NCBI RefSeq assembly: GCF_035582795.1
Contig: NC_134365.1
Location: 38,916,135-38,980,134 of the forward strand
Origin: Mycteria americana
Lineage: Eukaryota > Chordata > Aves > Ciconiiformes > Ciconiidae
Reading direction: 5' to 3'
DNA: 64,000 bases
Made by a program: the position numbers and the translations under genes. Below are positions 1-11,932 of the stretch, one piece after another. How positions within the stretch are numbered: the stretch's first letter is position 1; each line of letters begins with the position of its first letter. Below the pieces are notes generated by a model, which had not been told where the DNA came from, did not search any database, and saw only the letters and a program-made list of their open reading frames with translations.

Positions 1-469
1 ATAAGTGTCTTCTGGTCTTTCTTAAGCTGATTTCTCTAACTTTTCAAATACTTTCCAGTTAAAATCACCTGGAACAATTCATTAAATAAGAAAGGGTAAT
101 TAGAGGTATAGACTAAAAAATTTAAGTGTCCTCAGTCACAAGTGATCCTGCCAAAATATACGTCTACACAAGACATACTTCCTTATCTTCCCTAAAAAAA
201 AAGTCTCACTGCAGTGTGTAGCACCTACATGACTTAACTTCAGGCTCTTTCTGTCCAGTCACGTTCCTTGTGGGCCGAAGCTAAGAGACAGGAAAAATGC
301 TCAAGGTTTTAAATATCTGATGGAAAACAACCATCTGAGCTGAGGCCTGCTGCTCAGCGAGTGCACTTATGTCACAGATAGCAAGGACAAATATTTCAAG
401 TAAGAGCCAGCAGCTTCTTTGAGGCTTGGAAAGTTCATCAGTGCTGCTCTTCCTGATTCAGAGCAGATG
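1..469. other. Intergenic, nothing recognised
   Basis: AT-rich noncoding DNA. No exon-like open frame flanked by splice sites, RNA gene or recognisable repeat was seen. Confidence 0.5.
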
Positions 470-830
470 ACAGCATCAGGGCATGGGAGACTGCAAGCCC
501 AAACCTGATGAGATTCCCTCAGCTATAGATAATATCGCAATTAAGCATATCAAAACATGCCAGACACTTCCCGCGATTCGGATTGGTTCGCTCAAGCCAA
601 TGTTCGCTTCTATCAACACTGCCGTCGGGCTCGGTCCTGCTGCGCCGACTCTGCTCGTGCTTGGTTGAGTTTGAGTGAAAACTACACAGCCGAGCCTTTG
701 AACGGAGCCTAAACCTCCACCTAGGCAGCCCAGTAAAAAGACTATAAAAGGAGGCTTTTGAATTATCATTGTCCAGAACGTGATGTCATGACAATAAAAC
801 AACATCAGGAAATAATAAAAATATGATGTA
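470..830 (+). promoter_or_regulatory. Promoter- or LTR-like module (CCAAT pair, TATA box, AATAAA)
   Basis: Seen in the sequence, in order on the plus strand: ATTGG at 582-586 and CCAAT at 597-601 (an inverted CCAAT pair), a TATAAAAG box at 743-750, and an AATAAA signal at 793-798, about 50 bp after the TATA box. A TATA box followed closely by a polyadenylation signal is typical of retroviral LTRs, where U3, R and U5 are compact. No TG...CA ends or target-site duplication could be fixed, and no coding exon follows. It may be an eroded LTR, a single-gene promoter remnant, or chance. The short frames here on both strands are not convincing proteins. Confidence 0.25.
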
Positions 831-3139
831 CCTTTTTCACTGTAAATCCTTTGTGTCAGCTTCCCAGATGGTGTGAATCTGTGTAGCTCTGGGAAATCAA
901 TGAAACCTCTCTGCCTTACGCCACTGAAGAAGTTGGCCTGTCAAACTCAGGCCAAAACACTTTCAGAGCCTCCTCGACTGAAAGGAGGAGAGGGGAGATG
1001 CACAGGAGCAGCAGAGGTAACATCGAACAACACTTCCCTGGAGCTGGGGCAGCTGCTCTAAGGCCCATCTGAACACCTAGATTAGATCCCAACGAGATCC
1101 AGTTAGAAGTCAAAGGCATATTCTCATTATACAAGGGTAAATGAAGAATGACCCTGCAGAAACCACAGCTACGCTCATTTGAGCGCAATATGTATGAGAA
1201 AAGTTTCAAGCCTTCTGAGATTTTTTATTTTTTTGCATTCATGTGTTGCACGAAACACGTTCATGCTGCCTTAGATATCTCATGGGTTGTGGTATCTTCA
1301 AAACCCCCCAAAACATATGTTCTGCCTTCAAGCATTTTTGGAGTCAGAGCCTGAACTCGGCAGTATACGCCACACTGGGTGTTACTATGCGGAGACAGTG
1401 CTTACTTCCCCATGTGGAATTAATTTCAATAGACGCTATCAATTCTGTATGAATCAAAAGCCTCCTCTCCAGCTTTGGGATGGTCTGGATTGAGAGGCTG
1501 GATGTCCGCAAAAGCAATAAACCACAGACAATGGGGGGTTTCTTTGTACCCCCCTTTGAAAACCTCCCTCATCCACATGCTGCATCCCAAAATCATGTCC
1601 ACGGCCAACATGGGGACAGCACCGACCCCCGGCTACAGCCCATCCCCGTGCCGCTCCCAGCACCACGTGCACCACCTCCTCCACATCCTGAACGTGATGG
1701 TGACCCCAGAGCTGGGGTGCTGTCGTGGAGGTGACCAAGCTGAGCACCCCACCAGAAGGCACATCGGGGAGGAGGTCCTGGCTGCAGCGGCGGCCGCGGC
1801 ATGGGCAGGGCTGTGCTCTCACCTTCAGCGCTTTGCTGAATCATAACTTTAAAACCCTGCAAGATCACAAGAACAAGGCACATACGGGAAAGAAAAGAAA
1901 GAAAAGAAAAATATGAACAGGAACACTAAAAGTAATATCTAACAACCAGCTATCACTTTCCAAATATTTTTCTTCTATTAATTTTAAGGGGGAAATCATT
2001 TGGTGGTAAATGGGGAATAAACTAAAACCATCTGCACCATGCTAGGCAGCTGTCAGAAAGCCAAGCAAGCTCTTTGGGTATATAGGCCTGATGTTTAAAT
2101 CCACTGAAGCTATTCCAGCAGTGTCAAGCACACTGATGAGAGCCCTTTCCGAGCGCCGCGCGCGAGAGGACGGCTCTATTGTTATGGGAGGAATATTGCT
2201 AAGATCAGAAAGGTGCAGTAGAAAACCACTAAAATGATACAGGTTTGCAAGAAACGAATTGTGTCGGTAGATTAGTCATATGGCACCCATCTATTTTAGA
2301 ATGAAAGGAAACCAAGAAGGCAGAGAAAAGATCTCATGGATTGATGGGATAAGATGCCTAACACAGTATGTAATTTAAAAACCAGAGGTCCGGACTTGAG
2401 CAGAAAGGGAGGGGAGCAGCCTATAAACAATTTGAGAAGAATGTCTTAATCCAAGAAGTAGTCAGCAGATAGCCTGATGGCTAACTTTGGCAGTTTGATC
2501 TAAGCAGCGAACACCAGCAGTCCTGGAGGAGGGAAAGGCTTTTTGAAAAAGGAGTAAACTTAAGAGTATGTCCCATCAACTAGATTTTTGAGATAAGGTT
2601 AATGAGAAATAGGTTGATTTGTACTTCCTGAGTTTAAAAGTGCAGATCTCCATGGATCATAATGTCCTGTCTTGCTGCTAATGTTCGTGTGTTAAATAAA
2701 CACAGCTTCTCTTCCAAACATTAGGATAGCGCAACAGTACTTTTCCAGAGTGAATCTAAAATGTATCTTACTCATTTTATAGGATCGGAGTTATCTGGGG
2801 AGGAGGGAGAAGGGTCAGCATTTATCCTGCAAGGTACTGAAAACACTTCATCTGAAGATTTTGTAACTCTACTGGGACAACCAGCAATTCAGCTGGTATA
2901 TAGATATTACTATTATCCATCAGTTAAAAATTTTTAGCCTACTGATCAATTTGCAGAGGGTAAAAAAGGATGTATTTCTTTTAATCCATTTTAGATCTCC
3001 AGCCACTTCCTTTCTCCTTGCCCGCATAGTGTAGTGAAGGGCACATAAAAGTCTCGAGCAGCCTTCCCTGTATCCTTCAGTATTGCTCATGGCCTGGTCC
3101 CTGCACCCTTTCTTCTCAGAGGAAATAGCCCGAGGGTGA
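831..3139. other. Intergenic; GC-rich patch at about 1600-1830
   Basis: Mostly AT-rich noncoding DNA. The stretch near 1600-1830 is GC-rich and open in several frames on both strands, which is expected from composition alone. No gene was recognised. Confidence 0.45.
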
Positions 3140-3185
3140 AGTGGGAGTCCTCCCGTTGAGTTTCATGGGCCTGAGTCTTGCCCAC
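3140..3185. repeat. Fragment of ancient amniote repeat (CCATTGACTTCAATGG-core type)
   Basis: The segment contains a degenerate copy of a core that recurs in old sauropsid repeats, roughly AGTCCTCCCGTTGAGTTTCA followed by GGGCCTGAGTCTTG. Similar pieces lie near 9.27, 18.5, 18.73 and 20.1 kb. The assignment rests on pattern memory, not on a library search. Confidence 0.3.
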
Positions 3186-6100
3186 AATTCTTAGGCCAAA
3201 GCTTGAAGTAAATACAGAGATTTGCACTGAACTCTAGGCATTTTGGATTACACACTGCATGAATTACAGTGTTTTGCCAGTTGTTGTTGTCTCTCTCCTT
3301 CAGCTCTTTTTGCTATGCAGTCTGAAGGGGCAGAATGGAAACTTCACTCGCGTGCTGGCCACCACGTTTTGTGCTATCTGTCACGTCTGTTTTCATACAG
3401 CTGTACTTCGTCCAGAGCCACGGACCCATCTACCAAGCTGGGTTTCACTGAGACACTCAGTTGTATGCCTGCAAACAGGTTACCCTGCGTGCACCCAGCA
3501 AACAGTGCCAGATAGAGGAGATGGAGGAGATGGGCTACGGGAGAGAGTAATGGAAGCTGTGGAAGAAAGGAAACATGTGAGAGGAAGAAGAAAGCAAGTT
3601 AGACCTGAACTTTGAGGAATCAGAAGGGAGAAATAAAAACCAAAAGAAAGGGTGTGAAGGAACATGAGGTTGGAGCTGCACAGCCGCTCTAGCCGGGCTC
3701 AAATCTGTGCTGCTGCTAGGGGCAGCCTCTCCTCTCCCCTCTCCCGCGGTTGTTTCCACCGTTTTCCTGTTCAATATGAGCTGGCTGGAAATGACTAAAA
3801 CAACAGAAGGAGACATGCCGTCCCGTCATGCAGTTCAGGAGCAGCCATGGAAGGGCTTGTGCGGTCAGGCAGGAGCCAAGGGGACCAGCAGCAGGAGGAG
3901 AGAGCCGGGAGGGCAGCGCTGGGTCTCTGCAGGATTTGAGTGCCCAGGAGTAGTCGGGGCTGTAAGGATAACTCCTGTGTGGATGAACATGACATCCCGA
4001 GCCTTGCAAGCGCCCACCTTGCCATGGCTCACTACACTGTCTAGAGAAGCCCATCTTAGCTGGCACCTGCCTTAATGAGAAAAGCAAACCTTGTGTTTGA
4101 ATGCATTGACCCCTGGGTGAAGGCACTGGGCTGGATTTTCCCAGTGAGGACTTTGGGCTCTACAATCCCTCCACTCCCCTTCACATACTCATGTAGCTCC
4201 CCCTGGACAACCCCTGTGAGCACACACAACTGTGCACATACCCAAAGACACCAGTGTTGGCACCCTGCGAAATGTAATAGCCACATCTCCAGACCGCCCC
4301 GACGCCGGTGTCGTGCAAACCTGGTGGGTGTCACGGAGAGAGATACGTTCTCCGGTGCCTGTGAATTAGACTACAGCCCTCAGCAGGAGGCACGAATGTT
4401 TCTATTAATTTTCAGAAGAAGATTTCTGAACTCCAGGGAACTCCAAAAACACAGCTTTTTTCTATTTCATCCTGTCGAGCCGCAGCATGGGAAAGAGAAG
4501 ACTTTATTTTAAAGGTTGTTTCCTTTCTTTCTTCAGCCCCTTTTTGACAGTGCGTTTCCCAGAATAGGTTCTTGTCCCTGGGCCGAGAGCACCCTTTTAG
4601 CACCTATATCCTCTAACCTACATTACGTATTGCAACCAAATGAGATTCTCACATGTAGTTTCTCTAGTCAAGGTGAGCAGCCAAAGCTGCAAGTGGGGAA
4701 GGCTGAGAGCCAGCTTGCACGGCACTTGGTGAGGTCCTCCCTGGACACGCTGCGCCTCAGCTTTCAGAGACCTGGGTCAAACTTTGATTCAAAGGCTTTG
4801 GGATATCCTTGCCTGAGTTTTCCTTTGGCCTTGCAGGGTGGCCGGCCTTTCTTTCTCCTGCTTCTGCAAACAGCATCTCTCGTGAAGCTTAAACGTTAAA
4901 ACGCAAACAGCAACGGAGCTTCAGATCTGTGTTGTAATGCGCCGGGTTTCCATTACTACTTTCATCCTATTTGCTTCTAGCTTTCTAGAGGAAAGCGAAA
5001 TTATAAAAAAAGGATTAAAGCAGCACCATAGAGAGAGAATAATATAGAATAATATACAGGATAATATACAGTGAACTTTTCTTCCTGGATTTTATTAGTA
5101 AACTACAGTAGTAACAGCTTAAGTGCTAATTGTTGAGAAATAATCTTTCTGCTCTTAATTCCATACCCCTGAGCAGAGCACATATCGGTGCTTAGAAAAA
5201 CCATTAGTTCCACATACATCTGTAATTTGTGGAGGCCTGCAATAAAACTGTAGTAATCTTGGATTACAGCAAATTACTAATTCTCACCCTCCTGGTCCAT
5301 GGTCGGTTCCTACCCCGGAGTTACAGCAGGCGGGGACTTGTTTGTAGCCACAGGATTCGTGCTTGTCTGAACCGGGGAAGCGTTCAGAAAGACTTGCATG
5401 GGCTTGCCGTGGCGTTCTTGAAAGCTTTTTAAGAATTGAAGTACATGAAACCTCATTCATACTTTAAAGGGCCAAGCATTATAAAGTGTGGTACAATCTG
5501 TAACCAAAATCAGAATAGACTTCTCTATATTGGAAAGCATCTTTCTATAACTTTGGGGAAGCGAACCTTTTTGTTCTAGTACTCAGCAAGTAGACTTCTC
5601 TTCCTAAGTGCTCCTAAAATGGTTTTGCTACAGATCCACCATATTTCTTGAATAAAGCTATAAGTCAAGAGAACCTTTTTCTGTGAAGGTTTATGAGCAT
5701 TTTTCTGTGAAGCACAAGTCAAACAAAAGATCAAAGCCATGCACTGAAACGAAAAAGAAGTTAGGGGAAAAAAAAGAACAGCATGTTTTAGGTGGGAAAC
5801 CTATTTGGGGCAATTTAGAAAAATGCTTTAATAGCTTCTTAATAAAAAATGAATTACTCCATCCCAATGGACACAGTGTATAAATATTAACATTTCAGCT
5901 TTATAGTAAATGCTGGTCTTGTAGTACTTTAGCAGTCACATCACAGAGCAGTTTGAAAGGAGGTGCAGGGCTTCATGCTAACAGTGAAACCCATCTGCTA
6001 AGTGCTGTTAGAATAAAGCAAATGCCTCCGAGTTCTGCCTGTAAGTTCACTGGAGCCAGGATTTCCTCCTTCCCCGCAGAGAATAAGGGTACTTATCACA

Positions 6101-9100
6101 CCAGCCGGTTCTGAGCACTGGCCCAGCTCCGAATATAGGGTGAACAGGGGAGCCTTTTTGCATGGCGGGGAGCAGGCAGGGTTGGGAGGTGCTATAAGAA
6201 AGGGTGCTGGATGCAGTTTTCCCCTGGGCTTCTCCCTGCTTCTGTACTCAGTAACGCAGGAGAGGACCGCCCGCTGCCCGTCCCCGAAACGCAGCCCCTC
6301 CACCCTCGCCGTGTAAGGATGGAGTGGATGTGTTTGATGCAACCGTCCAGATGATGGGAGCCGAAACATGTTGTTAGCGGGGTCATCTGATACTACATGC
6401 ACATGGAGGGACCAGCTGGTGGGGAAGCCAGGCTGCCGGACCGACACGCGAGGGCTCATGATGGCAACACCGTCCGCGGGGGCAGTGGGAGAAGCACAGG
6501 GCAGGATTGGGTCAACGTTTTCTGGTTTGTATTTCCCATAAAGTGTTAGGTGGGGAAACACGTACGGTATTCCACATGTGGTGGGTTAGGGTAACGCTGT
6601 TGGATGCCTTCCCCGGATGATTTAGGAGCCCGCGCTGCAGGCGAAGGCACTGATCTTTACGATCTCCAGTCACTGCCAGCCTCTCCCACCGCTCGCACGC
6701 CTTGTCCAAAGCCCACACCCTCCTGGGTGAGGATCACAAACCTTCCACCGGGGACAAGTGACAAACTCAGCTGGACTCCTTTCAGAGCAGGAGAAAAATC
6801 TTCCCTTTTCCCCTCACCAGCTGCAAAGTGGCCACCTCGACCCTGGGGCTGCCCTGGTGTGCCCCTGCGCATCTGCAGCGGTGGATCATGCCGGGGGGCT
6901 TGGACCCAGCGGGGACATTAGCAGGATTGCGGTGTGGGGGATCTGCCACTTCAGCACAGCTCAGGCAACATGTACGGGTCTAAACAGACATGTCTAAACA
7001 TGACTCTGGTACTATAGTTATGGCATTCACCTGGATGGGGTGGGTCTGCATTCAGGTCCCTAGATGATTTCTGGTTTTCCTCCCATGACTCGCTAATTAC
7101 TTGGCATCTCCTCTGGACACTTTGCAAATCCTAATCTTGATGTGCCTAAGCACTCACACACCTTCCTGACATCTTCTGCTGGGTGGGACCAGGGCAGGAT
7201 ATGGAAACAGCAGTGGTCTGACGCTCTCACGCCATTGGAAAGCCGCCACTAAAGCTGTTCATAAAGTGATTGCTCTTCACGTACAACAACTGTTCAATTG
7301 CTGTGTATATCCGGACTGAACACATATTGGAACAGCTAAACATGCACCAAATATGGCCAAGAAATGCTTGATCATAAATACGTCAGTTGTGGAATAGTCT
7401 CATAACAGTGTGGGATCTTAAAGTTTTGGGGAGAGGAAGGTTATATACATGGGATAGTTATTACGTTGTAAAGGAATTTCATTTCAACTGTTAATGGGAA
7501 AAATAAATCATGTTTCTGGTACTGTGAAAATAAGATTTTACAACAAAAAAAGGAGATGAGCATAGTATGGAATAGGAAGAGGATGAGAACACTGAGCCAC
7601 ACCAGAGTTGGTTTTAAAACATTTCCAGCTGAAGTAGTTACATACTGTTGTCTTAACTTGGCAATATGTGCAGAAGATGGCTCCCACCGAGGACTAAAGG
7701 CTGGTTACGGTCTGGCACCAAGCATGCTCAGAAGGATGTCAAGGTCTGGATAACCACAGTTAATAACAGTTTATCCCAACAAGGCGCAGGGATACACACA
7801 AACGTGCCCCATATGTCCCCGTCTGCATAAACCCCTAAACTTCTGTGTCAGCCCTTCGGACTAGCCAGCCCAAGGGCAGATGCTCACTGCCACAAGCCAT
7901 CGGCCTGAAGATCGTCACGTTGCCGCTTAGGCCCAGTCCACGGGGTCTTTGTGGTGCTTGCTGCCGAGCTCGTGGGACTGCCCCGTGCAGCCAACGCCTT
8001 TACTGGGGACCACTACTTTTTAATATATTGTAACACTTGTAAAGCACTTTGCAACAATAAATCTTTTCATTATTTATGACATTTCCCCTGCCTTCTCTCT
8101 CAGCGTGATAATATACTTTTAAAATAAACATTATCAGTTTATACCTTCATTAAAACTCTATATATGTTCTTCTACCTCCTCAAGGCATTCACTGGAGTCA
8201 TAATTGTAACCAGCGTGTGACGTAAGAATTCAAGCCCATAAAGCCCATTCATAGACACTTCGCAGCATATGCCGTTTATTTGGGTTGCCATTAAAGGTAT
8301 TATGTTGCCATACTTTGCAACCATAAAAGAGTAAATAATTTCAAAGGATTGCTTGATAGGAGACTTCTGTTTTAAATGGAGCTTGGGTATATGTGGGAAA
8401 TTGCTGGCAAAAATGTACCTAATTGACCCGTCGCTGTGTTCGTCTTCTTAACTCTCGTTTCAGCTCTGCAGGTAGATCCCTCTCCTGCAGGGTGTTTTGG
8501 GGGGGTGGAAAAGGGACTACGTGGGGTTCCCTGTATCTTTTCAGTGCTTACCACAGTGGGCCGAGCATTCCCCATGGTTTGTTGTGTCCCTGCCCCGGGT
8601 CCACTGGAAAACCCTTGGGCATAGGCAGCCTTCTGCTGATGGCTGCATTGCAGACTCGTCTCTGGAGAGCCCTCTGCAAACCTGCCCTCGTCTCGAAACC
8701 CAAAAGGTCTCTAGGCCTTGCACATTCCTGAGCATCTCACAAGACCAAAATATTAATTAAAAAGCCTTGCCTTTTACACCCTTCTGGGTCCTTCGTCATA
8801 GTTTTTCCCCTAGTTTCACTACCTGAGGCAGCTTGTCCCACTTCTTGATTCTAAAGATTTCCACCATTTTACCACCTGAAACAACTAAGCCACCCCCAAA
8901 TCCAATTTTGTTTCTTAATGAGTTGTATAAAAATCTTGATGAAAGATGCAAGTTCTGCTGTATCTGTTCACTTTTAGAGATTGTTCTGTTAACACTGTTC
9001 TGTTATTCAGGCAGCTTTAGTTAGTTTTATTCTTCATTATATTGTTATCAGAGCTAAACAGAAAACAGCTAGACTCACATGTAAGCACCAAATTATGCCC

Positions 9101-9254
9101 CTGGTCAAAAGTAGAGCACATGATTACTATGACTGTGATGCATTTGCTATTCTTAGGCTAAAGTATTTCTGAATATTGTAAACCAGCAGTTTTAGCTCAG
9201 CTTTCTGTTTCCTACCAACCAAAGTCCCAATACTACAGGCACACAACTGAATAA
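3186..9254. other. Intergenic, no gene recognised
   Basis: About 6 kb of noncoding DNA with short overlapping open frames on both strands and no convincing exon. Small tandem copies of an ATAATATA-type unit lie near 5037-5070. A CArG-type motif is listed separately. Confidence 0.45.
7347..7356. promoter_or_regulatory. Perfect CArG box motif (CCAAATATGG)
   Basis: The 10-mer CCAAATATGG fits the SRF-binding consensus CC(A/T)6GG exactly. A motif this short occurs by chance about once in tens of kilobases, so function is not shown. Confidence 0.25.
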
Positions 9255-9300
9255 CTGAATACACATGGATAACTCCACTGAATTCAATGGAATACGCACG
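9255..9300. repeat. Possible fragment of the same ancient repeat family
   Basis: The near-palindromic core CCACTGAATTCAATGG matches the CCATTGACTTCAATGG-like centre of old sauropsid repeats. The copy is short and the flanks are too diverged to set boundaries. Confidence 0.25.
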
Positions 9301-11368
9301 TCTGGAGACTAACTTGTGTATAAAAATGCTTGCAAATGGCAGTTTACACGTTACACTTTTACTTGGCTAACAGACTTATCTTTCAACAAGATTTAATACC
9401 TAATATTGCTAATACTGTGGCATAAAATCACATAATTTTTTTGCCTTCCCTATTTTGGAGTGAAAGTACACATAGTAGAAACATATCAGAAATACAGTGC
9501 CTCGCTGTCATTATTTTGCCATATTGCAGAACTGTTCGTTGCGAGCCAACATTTTCCTCATTTGCCATTGTCACAAAGTGTAACAGATGAATTTTGTGGC
9601 ACTAAATCACAAAAGAAAACAAACAGCATTGAATTGGAAACCCAGCGCTTACTGCTGGCACCGAAACCAGCATTTCAGCAGACAATTAGCGCATGTGATG
9701 TTTGCAGCTCCAGATACATTCTCATTAGAAGCTGGTTCCAAACCAGCATGCTGCTCCAACAAAGGCAAGTTAGATACAGAGAGGACCCAATTCTGGTCCT
9801 GCTGTAACCGCTGGCAAACTCCCACAGTTTTCAATAATCAACTAGATGATTGAGTCTAAAATGCAGACGTTAGATATACCATGAAAGAATGACTGTCTGG
9901 AATTTATTATGCAGCAGATATGCCACCAAACTGGAAATTTCACATAGGAAAAAAAAAAATCACATTGTGCTTTTAGCTTGGATAGGTTGGAAATGATGTA
10001 ATAGAAGCATTATGATTTATAACAAATTTATGAGCTATGCAGGCAAGCCGTTCTCCGGGGATATATGTGGTAAATGGAGAATACCAGTGGCAAATAGAAT
10101 TTACATCAAAGCAATTCTGCAAACCTCAAACACTTATTACTCTATTCATGACCTTTGTTAGTACACAGAAGGAGAATACAGCTTAACATAATGTTAACAT
10201 TTACCTAAAAGGAAACATTTCTGTTTAAACGGTTACTGAAAATGAGATGAAAACTTTACGTAAGCTAGGCAACATATATTTTTGACATTATGCACCATTA
10301 TTTGAAAGCACGTTGCCTTTAAAAGCTGATGTGAGTTTATTGAATCAATACACTTCAACGCAAGGGGCTGCTTTTCTGATAAAACATCCGCGGCGCACCT
10401 CAGAGGGTGCGACGTGAAGCTACGCGTAATGCGATTGCCGGCCCAGGCAGGTTTTCGGCCCTTTTTTTGTGGACGCTAGCCCACATAGCAGAGAGCAGCA
10501 TGTAATTCACAGCTAACGGCAAACTCCTTCTGCAGAGATGTGGACGTCTGTACCGCTGGCCCCTAAATGAAGTTACTTCGTGCCCCTAAAAGGGGAGGAG
10601 CAGCCGTCTCAGGGTAGTTTCCAGGGAATTTTTCCTGCTATTTCGCAGTTTTTGTATTACCAGGCCTGGTCTATGAAGAAATACTGCGTAATAGCAAATA
10701 CAGGCGATAGCAGGCGACGCTCTCTGCATCACACCAGCACACCAGGCAGTAAGGATTTCGTACAGACTCTTGGCAAGGGAGGTGTGTGAAGGGAGAAGGA
10801 GGGGTGTGAAGGCCTCGGCAGGGCCGTGCAGCGGGTCGCTCTCTCCTTTGGCTTGCACTGCCTCTCTCTGAGATGACCGGTGAAAATATTTATCACCCCA
10901 CCTCCACTTGCTCTTTCCAGCAGGGCTAATTTATTAAAGTTTTCTGGGCCTCGCACCAACCCAGAGCGGCCAGGAGACCGTGGCAGCTGCCAGGCTGGAG
11001 CGGCCCCGGCTGTGCTCCACCAGTGGATGTCCTGACCCAGTGCTGAGCAATCAGGGACTCTGCTTTTGTGGATGATGGATGCTGCCCATCTTGCTTGCAC
11101 GGGCTGGGCTTCCCCCAGGAAATTCTCCAGAAGTTCTGCTTCCCTTTCCTGTCCCCGATTAAGTTTTCTAGATTAGGAGGTATTTCTTTTGCCAGTGGTG
11201 GACTTGTTTATCCAAGTATCAATGGATCCAGGATATGGTCTTTTTCTAGGTGTGATCAGGAGTCCGAATTAGAAAATCAGATGCCTGTGAGAACACTAAA
11301 ACACTGCAAACCCTCTAGATGCTGAATTATGTCAAAAGGAACGTGGATGGTAATAAATGCCTCCTGCT
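9301..11368. other. Intergenic, no gene recognised
   Basis: AT-rich noncoding DNA to about 10.37 kb, then a mixed GC-richer stretch at about 10.38-11.1 kb that contains scattered CpG but no supported exon. Confidence 0.45.
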
Positions 11369-11932
11369 GCCAGCAGGTCGAGGGAGGTGATCCTTTCCCT
11401 CAGCACTGGTGAGGCCACACCTGGAGCACTGCGTCGAGATCTGGGCTCCCAGTAAAAAAGAGACATGGACATACCGGACAGAGATCAACAAAGGGCCACA
11501 AAGATGATGAAGGGACAGAAACGTCTCTCTTTTGGGGAAAGGCTGACGGAGCTGGGACTGTTCAGCCTGGAGAAGAGAAGGCTCGGGGGGATCTTCTCAG
11601 TGTGTATAGATACCCAAAGGGAGGTGCAAGGAAGACAGAGCCAGGCTCTTCTCAGTGGTGCCCACTGACAGGACCAGAGGCAATGGGCACAAACTGAAAC
11701 ACAGGAGGTTCCTCCTGAACATCAGGAAACACGTTTTCACTGTGAGGGTGACTGAGCACTGGCACAGGTTGTCCAGAGAGGTTGTGAAGTCTCCATCCTT
11801 GGACATATTCAAAAGCCATCTGGACACAGTCCTGGGCAACCTGTTCTAGGTGGCCCTGCTTGGGCAGGGGGGTTGGACAAGATGACCTCCAGAGGCCCCT
11901 TCCAACATCAATCATCCTGTGATTCTGTGACA
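11369..11932 (+). mobile_element. CR1 LINE 3' end, old and degraded
   Basis: A 5'-truncated CR1 retrotransposon. The plus strand shows the usual CR1 ORF2 tail landmarks in order: a '[13 protein letters not shown]' reading near 11550-11585, a block meaning '[21 protein letters not shown]' near 11680-11745, then the characteristic 3' end, where GTTGGACAAGATGACCTCCA (about 11870-11890) is followed by AGAGGCCCCTTCCAAC and an ATTCTGTGA tail. The reading frame is broken by frameshifts and stops, so it cannot encode a protein. CR1 copies are normally truncated at the 5' end in this way. The element shows that the host is a bird or close reptile relative. Confidence 0.92.

Noticed and set aside
1475-1846. 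Overlapping frames of about 122 codons on both strands
   Set aside because: Frames are open on both strands in a GC-rich patch; the products are His/Pro/Ala-rich and match nothing known.
5998-6561. 187-codon minus-strand open frame
   Set aside because: No recognisable domain, no splice support, and mixed GC content typical of a chance frame.
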